From NCBI GenBank assembly GCA_964017145.1, contig CAXHKQ010000218.1, positions 1-13,360 of the forward strand: 13,360 bases of DNA, in the 5' to 3' direction. The position numbers and the translations under genes are program-made. Source of the DNA: Agrocybe praecox. Its lineage: Eukaryota > Basidiomycota > Agaricomycetes > Agaricales > Agrocybaceae. Numbering within the stretch: position 1 is the stretch's first letter; every line of letters begins with the position of its first letter. The notes under the pieces are model-generated. The model saw nothing but the letters and a program-made list of their open reading frames with translations. It did not search any database and was not told the DNA's origin. Shown here piece after piece: positions 1 to 8,242 of this stretch.

Positions 1-135
1 GGTTCGCCGCTAGAATTATATATTTATATACAGATGTGTGTTTCGGTATGTGTTCAGGTATTCATATATTAGAATGTGTGTGTGTATATTTATATATCCA
101 TGTTCAAAGTCTCACTCGACAGCACGATGGTGTAG

Positions 136-151
136 ACACACACACACACAC
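136..151. repeat. (AC)8 microsatellite
   Basis: Eight uninterrupted AC units. Together with the TG run at about 75-84 it accounts for the open frames in this stretch. Confidence 0.9.
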
Positions 152-195
152 GCTGGCATACAGAACGAGTCGCTCATTCAACGTGTTTCTGCTTT

Positions 196-213
196 TGCTG
201 CTGCTGCTGCTGC
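196..213. repeat. (TGC)6 trinucleotide repeat
   Basis: Six uninterrupted TGC units (CTG/CAG class) in apparently noncoding sequence. On the + strand the run follows a pyrimidine-rich segment. Confidence 0.85.
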
Positions 214-299
214 GAACACTAACACACTCGTTTTACATATGATTTAGCAATTGTTGTTGCCAGCTCAAGCATCAGCGATGTGCGCGATAAATATGTGTA

Positions 300-322
300 G
301 GGGAAAACCGTGCAGGTTGAAC
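300..322 (+). repeat. Left terminal inverted repeat
   Basis: A 23 bp end that matches the reverse complement of 695-717 at 21 of 23 positions. Its inner part overlaps the left arm of the subterminal hairpin at 309-353. Confidence 0.8.
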
Positions 323-353
323 CACTAACCCACGCAGTGGTTCAACCTACACG
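309..353. repeat. Subterminal hairpin inside the left end
   Basis: Arms at 309-326 and 336-353 are complementary at 17 of 18 positions (one C/A mismatch, 313 against 349) around a 9 base loop. The inner motif AGGTTGAAC is the same as in the terminal repeats, so the element carries it three times: at 314-322 (+), at 340-348 (-, as GTTCAACCT) and at the right end (-). This may be a transposase-binding site array or the trace of a nested end duplication. Confidence 0.8.
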
Positions 354-694
354 TTTTTTAACCAGTTCGTTTATTCCATTTTTCTATATGGAAAACAAAC
401 ATTTTGAAGAAGGGGAATTTCTTATTGACAGTTAACTTTTCACGAGAAAATCCATCATAATTGTGCCTAAATTTCGGTCTGTGGATGTCGTCTGAGATCG
501 TGGTCTAAAATAGTATCAAGTCAACGCGTGTCCGGTGTATTGCGCGCCATCAACATACAAACAAGGATGGCCACCGGATGCAACCCTTAGATGTGCCGGT
601 ATATTGTCATCAACCAGTGTGACTGTGAAGATCATTATATTTGGTTTGAATAAATAATATTGCAAATAGAAATGATGAGCGAAACTGAAACTAT

Positions 695-717
695 GTTCAA
701 CCTACACGGTGTTCCCC
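695..717 (-). repeat. Right terminal inverted repeat
   Basis: Reverse complement of the left end with two mismatches, followed by TA at 718-719. Confidence 0.8.
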
Positions 718-918
718 TACGTACGACGACGTGATACATGTTCCCCGGTTAGTTCTGAAAATGAATGTGTGCAATGTGCGACGACACGTATAGCAAGTAT
801 AAGTCGTAGTATGTTCCGAGGACCGAATTGTGACGTTTCACCATGAAAATATAATATACTAATCGATGTTTGTTTAGTGTGCGCGATGCTCGTGTTTGCA
901 CGATCCGAGCGCTGCTCC

Positions 919-934
919 GTGTGTGTGTGTGTGT
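919..934. repeat. (GT)8 microsatellite
   Basis: Eight uninterrupted GT units, preceded by a CpG-containing stretch. Confidence 0.9.
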
Positions 935-1522
935 GGTGCGAGTGAAGACTTGGGTTTTTTGTGATGCGGCTGTCGCCGAGTGACAGAGGCGCGTGTTGTG
1001 CGCTCTAACGTCGTGTCGGCGAGTGTATATTAATATAATATTTCGGTGTTAGACACACTGAAACACGCACATGACACGAAACGATGCGCGGATGTGTCGT
1101 TTCGTTACGAACTCGCTCTGCTGCTGGGACCACCACCGCACGTCACGCGTTCACAAGTTGGTGGTGTGTGTGGTTCGTACAGCGCGCAGCGCGCAGTGTC
1201 GTTTTAATGTCATTCCAATTAGACCGATGCTAGATTGTAGTGTTCGCACGCGATGCGACACCGGCTGCCAATCAATTGGAGTATAAGGTGTATAGTTTAC
1301 CCAATCATGCGACACAGGCGGTAGAACGGTAACTGCGTACCTGTGTGTTTGTTGCTGCAGTCCAATCAATTTCATTGCGCGCACACACATTAAATTACGA
1401 GTACGAGCAATAAATTGTAATCGACTGCAAAGGGGCGCGCACACACACATGTGGCGGGGACACACATGCGCAAAATTGAATCGTAAACACATAAAATGCG
1501 CGCGCTCGCATAAGCACACTCG

Positions 1523-1534
1523 CACACACACACA
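1523..1534. repeat. (CA)6 microsatellite
   Basis: Short uninterrupted CA run within a longer CA/CG-rich tract that starts near 1435. Confidence 0.85.
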
Positions 1535-1660
1535 TACACTCAAGTTTGAATTCAGATTTTTTAATGCACAGCGTGCGCTGAACGGACGAATCGAATCAAG
1601 CTCGCGAGATATTTATACTATGCCGGTCTGTATATGGAGGGTTGCGGCGAAGAAACGGCG

Positions 1661-1693
1661 TATAAAACATATCGAGATTAGGTCCACACAGTT
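1661..1693 (+). promoter_or_regulatory. TATA box plus initiator-like motif
   Basis: TATAAAA at 1661-1667 is followed by CAGTT with its A at 1690, so the TATA box starts 29 bases upstream of the candidate start site. That spacing matches a metazoan TATA promoter, and ACAGTT matches the arthropod initiator TCAKTY at five of six positions. No gene follows directly on the + strand, so any transcript from here would be noncoding or a long leader. A chance match is quite possible. Confidence 0.25.
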
Positions 1694-2703
1694 GGCTTTT
1701 GATATGTCAAAATTGCACGTTCGTTGAATTATATCGTCCATACTAGAACCTATAAAAAAAATGCAATACAACTGATTGTTTATGACTTGCGCCACTCTTC
1801 CCCGCACATCTCCATCTATGCATTGTCGTGAACCAACACACAGTGCGATATGTATTTTTGCTCGCATTGTAAAGGTCACACAGTGCTCGCGCAGCGCACT
1901 AAAACCAATTCAGCGAGCATATAACATTCGAATGAGTCGACGACGACGAGACGACGTTGGCGGGGGGCGGTTCGCGTGGAAAACTTCGCCAAAGTGTGCA
2001 AAACAAACAACAACATGATGGTAATTTGGTTGCGGAAACTTTGGTGCTTCGCAGGCCAAGTTAGCGAATATACCATAACAATAGTTGCCGCAGACTGAAT
2101 AAACAGAAATCGTTATGTGCGAATAGTGTACGCCGGTTTGGTGGAGGGGAGGGGTGCGATGATGGGTGGTAGGAGGTCGTCTCAATCAGAAGCGGAAGAC
2201 GACTGCTTGTGCATTTTATCAATAGACCAGACATTTTATCGCCGCGTGTCTGTAGCATCGAGCGCCAGTGCTCTCGGTCACATGTGCACACAACTGCGGC
2301 AACTGTGAAAATGTATATTACTTACTAGCGAGGAAATTTGGTTCGGCATTCTGTGTGACGTCGTTAGGTTCAGTGTGGGGTCTAAAAATACAACAATGTG
2401 AACGTCGTCGTTGCGAGCATCGCTCGACGATAGTCTCTGGCTTTCGTCGTTGCCTTCGAATCACGTCTACATGTACAGAAAGACCGACAGATCTAACCAG
2501 CAGACACAAACCTGCAGTTAAACCATCCGAAGCGAACCAATTCGAGGCATGTGATCGGGGGTGACGCGGAGCGCGGCTTTAGCCAGTTTCGTCTATGTCG
2601 TTATTGATTGTGAGCCGCTCTGGCACGCTGGGGAAAAAGGTGGTCGTACTAGATGCGGGGCAGTCGACTGTGAGCTTCGGCGAGCGGAGCAAATGTTTGA
2701 GTA

Positions 2704-2720
2704 TGTGTGTGTGTGTGTGT
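2704..2720. repeat. (TG)8 microsatellite
   Basis: Uninterrupted TG run. It lies 11 bases before the hairpin at 2731-2753. Confidence 0.9.
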
Positions 2721-2730
2721 ATGTGTATCG

Positions 2731-2753
2731 AATCGTATGGGTATCATACGATT
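2731..2753. repeat. Perfect 9 bp inverted repeat
   Basis: AATCGTATG (2731-2739) and CATACGATT (2745-2753) are exact reverse complements around the loop GGTAT. It is too short for a miRNA precursor. It could be a cruciform or a dimeric protein-binding site, or chance. Confidence 0.6.
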
Positions 2754-3805
2754 GGGGTGTATGCGTCAACCGCAAGCTTTGCAATGCGGTATTGTCGGGC
2801 TTTTCTGTGAGCGCTCTCAAAACACACTATGAAGCCGGTAACATTGTGTTATATACGCGAACTTTTCGCCCACATTCACATTGTACTTGTATATTGGATA
2901 TATAGCTTGGTATACTACATATTGACATACTGGATGATAAGGATTAAATACTACCCTCATGGATTTTCCGTTGTTGTGAGCAACGTGTTATGGACTGAAG
3001 GGACCAGAAGATATGACCATGCATTTTTAGCCAACTAATTTTACATCGTGTCTTTCCAACGATCCTACTGTTATTAATATTAATGTTGTGATTGATATAT
3101 TGGAATGTTCCGAAACATACGATAGAACGTTGAAGTTCGTATTAATTGATCGTGTTTCATTCACACGTATCTTTGATTTTATGTGTTTGTTACAAGTATT
3201 TTTGTACTGTCCGTCTTTTTATGTTTAGGTTTATTCCTAATGTTGTTAGCACGGCCAGAATTACAGTACACAAAATACCAAGTCGATTCAGCATTCGTGT
3301 TTGCGTTGAACAATCCGCACGTTCGCACACTGCACACACACTGGCACTCAGGAACGCAGGCACAGTCGTGAGAATACCAACGCATCCCGTGTGCAATTGA
3401 CACGTTGCCAAAGTGTTTGCGTGCATGCATGTGACACGATGTTTGTCGTGTTTTTGTATCTGTGCAAGAGCCTGTGAGGTATTATTAATCCGACGAACGC
3501 GAGTCGTGCGGTTTCGCTCAGATCGTTTATTTAACGTCGGTGCATGCGCACACAAACACACACACAAACAAACTGTATTGTGTATTTTAATGTTAGAGAG
3601 TGCTCGCATACTTGCCTGCTTGCACTACTAGAACATGCAAAAATTAGTTTCGCACCACAACCGCCGCACCACCACACACGAATGATGTGCGGTTCGCAAG
3701 TGCGGTCGTGCGCAGAGTCATTCACTATTCTGCGAGGCAGTTCAGCCCGCAAAGCGTTGAGCTAAAAGTGCCACATTTCGCGAAGTCACATGGGCAAACT
3801 AATGA

Positions 3806-3967
3806 ATGACACCTCGTTGTCTTACATTTTTAATTGTCATTAATTGTGCGAGCCAAACGTTTGCCGTTGAGCGCTTTGCGATCGTTGCGGCACAAACACG
3901 TTTGTTTGACTGCCTGCGTCGTGATCACATTGTCGCCGGTACGTCGGAACGTCGAATGTGTAAGTGA
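3806..3967 (+). other. Short ORF, possible secreted peptide (53 aa)
   Basis: An ATG-initiated frame of 53 codons ending at TGA 3965-3967. Residues 3-13 are mainly hydrophobic (PRCLTFLIVIN) after a short N-terminus, followed by CASQTFA, which resembles a signal peptide with a cleavage site. The remainder is Arg-rich with two cysteines. The start context is weak (T at -3). The candidate donor GTAAGT at 3960 lies inside its last codons; splicing to 4139 would change only the C-terminus (M then SRR and stop). I do not recognise the peptide, and ORFs of this length are common by chance. Confidence 0.15.
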
Positions 3968-4138
3968 GATACATGCGTTGACTCGGCCTTCGTGGCCGCC
4001 GATCGAAAACCCGGCCGACGGTGCGAAATTAATTTACGCATTTTTCAACACCAACGAAAATGATTAAGTGCCCGACAGGTTTGGCGACATGTGCGCTCTC
4101 TAACGCTAACATCATTATTTTGCTCTTCTTTTTATTAG
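3960..4138 (+). other. Candidate 179 bp spliceosomal intron
   Basis: The 5' end is GTAAGTGAG, a full match to the intron side of the U1 donor consensus, although the exon side (AATGT) is not the preferred CAG. The 3' end has CTAAC at 4100-4104 and 4106-4110, then a T-rich tract (about 4116-4136) and TTAG at 4135-4138. The branch A at 4109 is 29 bases from the acceptor, a usual spacing. The length is within the normal insect small-intron range. No convincing protein is read across the junction (an ATG-less frame stays open through the splice), so it may split a 5' UTR or a noncoding RNA. Confidence 0.4.
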
Positions 4139-4255
4139 CGCGACGTTGAATATCGCTACGTTGCTCGCAATGCTTTGGACGCGCGCAGCTCAGTCGTATA
4201 TTCGGTTATATTTGGACAAGGTCGCCAGCGCGTACGCATGCGTTTGTGCCTGCAA

Positions 4256-4284
4256 GTGTGTTTGTGTGTGTGCGTGTGCGTGTT
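4256..4284. repeat. Interrupted TG/CG alternating tract
   Basis: Imperfect (TG)n with CG and TT interruptions. It creates a Cys/Val-rich open frame on the + strand and a His/Thr/Ala-rich one on the - strand. Confidence 0.8.
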
Positions 4285-5789
4285 TGTGCTTTGTGGGCGC
4301 ACGCGCTCGTGAGCATTTTGCATGGCTCATTCTTGACGCCTGTTCAAAAATAGTTTCACTCGTTTGCGCGCGTGCGAAATGTGCACGCATCAGTCGTGCG
4401 CCAATGTTTAACGGGTACAATCGATGTGCGACCCTTGTGGAAGTGTTGGCTAAAAAGTTTGTACACATGCTGACTGAGCCATCTCGTCGTGCCAACTGCA
4501 TGTCGGAGATATTTTCCACCGTAAAATGCACATGACATGATGTATGAGCGGACGCAGAGTTCGAGAGTATGTGTGCGAGTGGGTTGTGTGTGTGCGCGTG
4601 CACGCATTGGCACACACCAGCATAATCAGATTCTAACAGCTTGTTAGACACAAATTGAATTATCGCTAATGTGCTAAACGCACCGTCACGAAGGAGTGAG
4701 TTGTGCTGTTCGAGTTGATCATAAATTTGTGTGTTTGTGAAGTGCGCGCAGTTTGTTTGAACATAGAGCTAACAACTATAGTGTATGCTATGCTGGTGTG
4801 TGCTGACGTCGCAAGTCGCGACAGGTTGAGTGATGTGCAGGTGTGCGAGGAGGACTGAGATCTGCTGATGTTTAGATTCTCATTCAGTTTGTTACCAACT
4901 GCATAATCTTTCTGTGCTTCTGGCTGTCTTGGCGTTGACGTGTGAGCTACGCGATCGTGTACGGACAATTTTAAACCGTCAAATACGTGCACGCGGAACT
5001 GATAAGGAGTTCGGTTCAGAGTCGGCGCAGTCGTAATGTCTCGATAACGCATGAGCTGAGCACACATACGAGCATGTACGATTTGTATGCTCATATAGAC
5101 TGAAGTATTATGTATGTATACACGTTGGCGTTGGTTTCCGAAAGAGGTTGTGCCGATTAGGATTCACTTGAAGACGTCAGCAAGATTAGTAACCGCCGTC
5201 TGCGTGTTCGAAGCGTGGAAAGCACTTTAAACTATTCACATAAAGTTATATATACATACTCGTACGTAGACAGACAAACCATACACTATGTATAGCATTT
5301 TCAAATACCGCAACTACATGTGAATGTTGGCTTCGTGAAAACGTCGATCGTCTGCGCGGAATTCTCGGCATTTACTTGTAGCTCTGCTCTGTTGTGTCGG
5401 ACGGGATGACTATTTCGGTAGTCTACGGTGCTGTCGAGTGACGTTCGACTGCGTTTGGCGGTCGAAGCAAGTTCGATAGGCTGTTTATAGTTTCCCAACG
5501 CATTGGCCATGCCTGCCTGCCTGCCATGCCTGCGTAGCTTTGTAGTGTTTATTTTATTCGGTTATTTTCGCAACGCAATGCGTCGTCGATTTGGCGCAGA
5601 CAATTTCAACATGCTCGGCAATCTAATGGTAATCTTTATGGGCAAATGACACACCCACCAAAAATAAAGATCCGCGATGACTTGCGTTTTTCCACCGATG
5701 AATTGCACTTATTGCAAAAATGTTTGGGTGTTGGGTTTATCGCCTAGCATAATAGTTTGACTTTCTTGGTTTTCTGAAGGAGGAGTTGG

Positions 5790-5816
5790 CGAACTTCTCG
5801 AACTTCTCTAACTACT
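5790..5816. repeat. 9 bp tandem repeat, three units
   Basis: CGAACTTCT, CGAACTTCT, then a diverged CTAACTACT (7 of 9). On the minus strand it reads as repeated Arg-Glu-Val in a chance open frame. Confidence 0.7.
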
Positions 5817-7062
5817 TCAACAATGACTCCGGCTTTTAAAGTAAGATACGTTTCTGTATGCGCTGATGGTGGCGGTAACAGCAACGGCATCAACGAACGC
5901 GAGGATCGACTCGAAACACTCATATGTGTGAACAGATTAGTTGGATACGCTCGAAGTCGTAAATGTGTGCGGTTGTGACAAATGTAGATACAGATACCGA
6001 CACACACTAGCATGCAGACTGTTCACAGTATATTAGTATAGTGTCGCCGACATTCAGCCTGTGTTGAATTACGCCGTCACGACAGTTAAAAATTCAATTT
6101 ACGATCACTTCTTTGAAACACAGCGCTCAGACGTTCAGTAGTCTGATTTTGTACGAGATTTATCACAATAGCGAACTCCCATCGTAATTTGTTCAGACAA
6201 TCTGAGAATGTAAATCAAACATGTATTATTTAAGAAAGATAGACCGAATAAAGTGGAAAAAAGTCACGGTAGATTATATTTGTATAATAGCACATATAGT
6301 TGTGTTAGACTTCTAATCTGAAAAGCTATACCGATGTTTAGTATATTTCCATAAAGCAAACCAAACAAACATTCTCCCATAGATTAAATCCATGCACATC
6401 ATCAGTTCAAGTGACACGCTGATACTGGAGCTGTGTCGGTTTCCGCACCTCTCGTATATTTCAGCACATCCAAATGTTTTCAATTGCATACTATTCGTGA
6501 TAAGCTCTCTGTGGCAAAACAACCAACCTTTTATGCTAGTCAATGTGAGCGCCGCGATCGTTTGCATTCACTCATTCGGTTTGCAAAAGGCGTCTAGGTC
6601 AGATCAAGGGTGATGGCCAATCGAATCAGCAATGTAGAACAGTCAAGCTATATCATGCGCAGAGATCGGATCGTGCAAATGTGATCAGCGTATCAACTGC
6701 CTTGTAGAAATTGGTTTGATATTATCTACAAAAATAGCTATTATAGTAAATACACTAACTAAGCTCGAGCATTCTCAGAATAAAAACGGTCTTTTGTCGA
6801 TTGCAATACAAAAAATGCTTTGTGCGTGCCTTGCAACGTGCACATTGTTCGCAGTCCGAGGCAAACAACTAAAATTACACAGGCCTCACTGAATGCAATT
6901 GGTGGGGTGGAATTACTTTTTCCAACCAAATTGTCTGCGCACAAGCTGATGTTAATTTGGTTACCATATCGTTTGCGTCAATTTTCTGTATAACGCTATA
7001 TTTATGAATACGTTTATTTGCGGGTGTATACGAGAGTTATCCGGATCGACACAATGCTTGGT

Positions 7063-7371
7063 CACGTGCCTCGGCGCAACAGAAGAAATCCATATTCGCA
7101 TACATACACACACCGAACGCACAAACAACACACACGAACACACACACAAATCTATATGCGTGCACTCGGCGTGCACGACGCGCACCTGTAAAGCAGCACA
7201 GGAGTACCCCGTTTGCACGTTTGCATGTGCTCGCGGAATGGGCGATCTGGGGGGTGATGATACGAGGAACTTACCACGTGACTAGAGTCACAGAGACCAT
7301 CCACTGCTGTTGCTGGTGGTGCCGCTTTTCCGACATCGGGGCGGGGTGGAGGCGGAAAACACGTGCACGTG
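7063..7371. promoter_or_regulatory. Cluster of four CACGTG E-boxes
   Basis: CACGTG occurs at 7063-7068, 7275-7280, 7360-7365 and 7366-7371; the last two abut to give a 12 bp palindrome. CACGTG is the canonical site of bHLH dimers of the Myc/Max, USF and Clock/Cycle type. Four sites in 309 bp is far above the roughly one per 4 kb expected at even base composition. The cluster lies about 0.9-1.2 kb upstream of the exon A start codon, a plausible promoter or enhancer position. Which factor binds cannot be told from sequence. Confidence 0.45.
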
Positions 7372-7435
7372 AGAATTTCTCGTTGGCATCGTAGCGCATT
7401 TAGTCCTGTATCACGGCCGCAGGGCCACGCACAAA

Positions 7436-7470
7436 TCAGTTCCACTTCGACATCGCATCAATTCGGTCTT
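7436..7470 (+). promoter_or_regulatory. Initiator plus DPE-like core promoter
   Basis: TCAGTT at 7436-7441 is a full match to the arthropod initiator TCAKTY, placing +1 at A 7438. At exactly +28 to +33 (7465-7470) is GGTCTT, matching the downstream promoter element RGWYVT at five of six positions. The spacing of these two elements is rigid in known DPE promoters, and other TCAGTY sites I checked in the window match less well at +28. If used, the unspliced leader to exon A would be 805 bases and would contain the upstream ORFs at 7982-8115. Confidence 0.35.
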
Positions 7471-7718
7471 AATACGGTCGCGAGTCGAGCAGCTGTCGGC
7501 AAACAGAGTCCAGAGACCGTCTGCCCAACATTCAGACCAATAGTGAACATTACAAACACACCAAATAGTTTAGTGCTACATGTGTGGTTGATAGTGGTAA
7601 TGTGCTGTGCAACGATTTCATTAATTTCATCTAAACTTTAGTGCAGTGATCTCACTGATTCCAAAAGCGGATCGTGGTGAATTGTGTTCCGGTGGGACGT
7701 GGGACGTCCATGCCTGAC

Positions 7719-7726
7719 TGACGTCA
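7719..7726. promoter_or_regulatory. Full palindromic CRE (TGACGTCA)
   Basis: An exact eight-base cAMP-response element, the binding site of CREB/ATF bZIP dimers. It lies 517 bases before the exon A start codon and just upstream of a tandem CCCGATCGA pair (7733-7750). Confidence 0.35.
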
Positions 7727-7732
7727 CGACGG

Positions 7733-7750
7733 CCCGATCGACCCGATCGA
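7733..7750. repeat. Tandem 9 bp CCCGATCGA x2
   Basis: Two exact adjacent copies of CCCGATCGA followed by CCGACG. The core CGATCG is palindromic. It is CpG-rich and sits directly after the CRE. Confidence 0.7.
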
Positions 7751-7981
7751 CCGACGCTGCGCGGACGCGGCCGCGCATAGATTAACATTTCGTGGCGTGC
7801 GTGCAGTGCGAAAAAGAAAGTTTGACGAGTTTTTTTTCGGTCTGGTTTTATTCGGTGTGCGTGCGTGCGTGTGTGTGTCCGTCCGTCCGCCGCCGTCGTC
7901 TCGAGATACCTTTGATTGTACTTTTCATTTCGTTGCTCGCATTCAGCACAGCCACCGTGGCAGATCGCACGCGTTCGCCGG

Positions 7982-8115
7982 ATGGCAATTCGAATGTCTG
8001 ATCAGATATGCTTTCGTTAGTGATTTATTTCAAGCAGCTATTATGCAACCGTATAATTTCGAACGGTAATACGCGGCGCTCGAATCGGCAGCACGTTATT
8101 ATCGTCTTTTATTAG
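7982..8115 (+). other. Three overlapping upstream ORFs
   Basis: ATG-initiated short frames precede exon A: 7982-8020 (12 codons), 8008-8115 (35 codons, a different frame) and 8043-8069 (peptide MQPYNFER). All terminate before the main start at 8243, and 8116-8242 contains no ATG. If this stretch is in the mature leader, the uORFs would lower translation of exon A; the gap would allow reinitiation. If the 3' splice site at 8202 is used, they are intronic and irrelevant. Confidence 0.3.
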
Positions 8116-8151
8116 TTTGCACTGTTCACGAAACGCTCGCGCGGATTTCGT

Positions 8152-8202
8152 CTAACTCAATCCCAATACCACTCCACTGTTTCCGCACCACTCTGTGTGC
8201 AG
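8152..8202 (+). promoter_or_regulatory. Candidate 3' splice site upstream of exon A start
   Basis: CTAAC at 8152-8156 (branch-point consensus) is followed by a C/T-rich stretch and TGTGCAG ending at 8202, 47 bases after the branch A. Use of this site would make 8203 the first base of the exon carrying the ATG at 8243 and would place the promoter further upstream. The tract is interrupted by A and G residues, so strength is moderate. The exon A frame is open back to a stop at 8153-8155, so a coding upstream exon is not formally excluded. Confidence 0.35.
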
Positions 8203-8242
8203 AACATATTGCAGTCGTAGGAACAAAACAAACAGTAAAAAC

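Larger units (their letters stand above)
1..299. other. Noncoding flank with microsatellites
   Basis: No gene is supported here. The stretch is AT/TG-rich and holds a TG run (about 75-84), an AC run (136-151) and a CTG/TGC run (196-213). Two short open frames cross it, but they exist only because these repeats lack stop codons in some frames; their peptides are Cys/Val/Tyr-rich or His/Thr-rich and resemble no protein family. It ends at the TA dinucleotide (298-299) that borders the inverted-repeat element. Confidence 0.6.
300..717. mobile_element. MITE-like nonautonomous DNA transposon, ~418 bp
   Basis: Seen directly: the ends are inverted copies of each other. The left end (300-322) starts GGGGAAAACCGTG and the reverse complement of the right end (695-717) starts GGGGAACACCGTG; 21 of 23 positions match. 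Both ends are bordered by TA (298-299 and 718-719), and the symmetry extends one base further (GTA / TAC). The element has no substantial open reading frame, so it carries no transposase. The short length, terminal inverted repeats and absence of coding capacity are typical of MITEs. The TA flank is what Tc1/mariner-type transposases duplicate, but the terminal GGGG is not the usual Tc1/mariner end, so the superfamily is unassigned. A chance arrangement is unlikely given the near-identity of the ends. Confidence 0.75.
718..3800. other. Noncoding region with simple repeats
   Basis: No gene can be supported. It holds GT runs at 919-934 and 2704-2720, CA runs at 1441-1448 and 1523-1534, a TATA-like/initiator pair at 1661-1693, a short perfect hairpin at 2731-2753, and an AT-richer stretch from about 2860 to 3240 with a T-rich AG acceptor-like site at 3227-3228. 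The longest open frames are 92 to 139 codons; they overlap on both strands, cross the CA/TG runs and give His/Thr- or Cys/Val-rich peptides, so I treat them as chance. Confidence 0.5.
4139..7062. other. Noncoding region, nothing recognised
   Basis: No gene, RNA gene or transposon is supported. It contains an interrupted TG/CG tract (4256-4284), a 9 bp direct repeat at 5790-5816, CTGC tetranucleotide repeats (about 5510-5531), and AT-richer DNA from about 6050 to 7000. Open frames of 129 to 153 codons at 4146-4651 cross the TG tract on both strands, and one of 142 codons lies at 4666-5094 on the minus strand. None shows a domain, and the first two exist because TG repeats lack stops. Confidence 0.45.

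Noticed and set aside
4146..4535. Plus-strand frame of 129 codons just after the candidate acceptor.
   Set aside because: It begins at TTG, with the first ATG at 4170, and crosses the TG tract as Cys/Val repeats. The candidate splice from 3959 would lead into a different open frame.
4190..4651. Minus-strand frame of 153 codons.
   Set aside because: It is held open by the TG/CA tract and gives His/Thr/Ala-rich sequence with no domain.
4988..5007. Similarity to miR-184: GAACTGATAAGG is shared, and about 17 of 22 positions match my memory of the mature form.
   Set aside because: The seed bases differ, although miR-184 is nearly invariant in animals, and no complementary arm (expected near CCTTATCA...) is present within the preceding 100 bases. 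Judged chance.
4666..5094. Minus-strand ATG frame of 142 codons without simple repeats.
   Set aside because: No recognisable motif, signal peptide or domain, and no splice or promoter context. It is the least easily dismissed of the chance frames but unsupported.
5301..5510. Minus-strand ATG frame of 69 codons with good start context (G at -3 and +4).
   Set aside because: Balanced composition but no family resemblance, and its start lies beside a CTGC repeat. Frames of this length are common by chance.
5696..5725. ATTGCAC seed of the miR-92/miR-25 family near 5703.
   Set aside because: Only the seed heptamer matches and there is no hairpin arm.
5823..5978. Plus-strand ATG frame of 51 codons (starts MTPAFKVRYVSV) with A at -3 and a GTAAGA donor-like site after codon 6.
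   Set aside because: No recognisable homology; overlapping minus-strand frames are equally open.
8195..8242. Upstream extension of exon A by 16 residues starting at GTG 8195.
   Set aside because: A GTG start is not expected in a eukaryotic nuclear gene. The first in-frame ATG (8243) has a good context, and a possible 3' splice site falls inside the extension.
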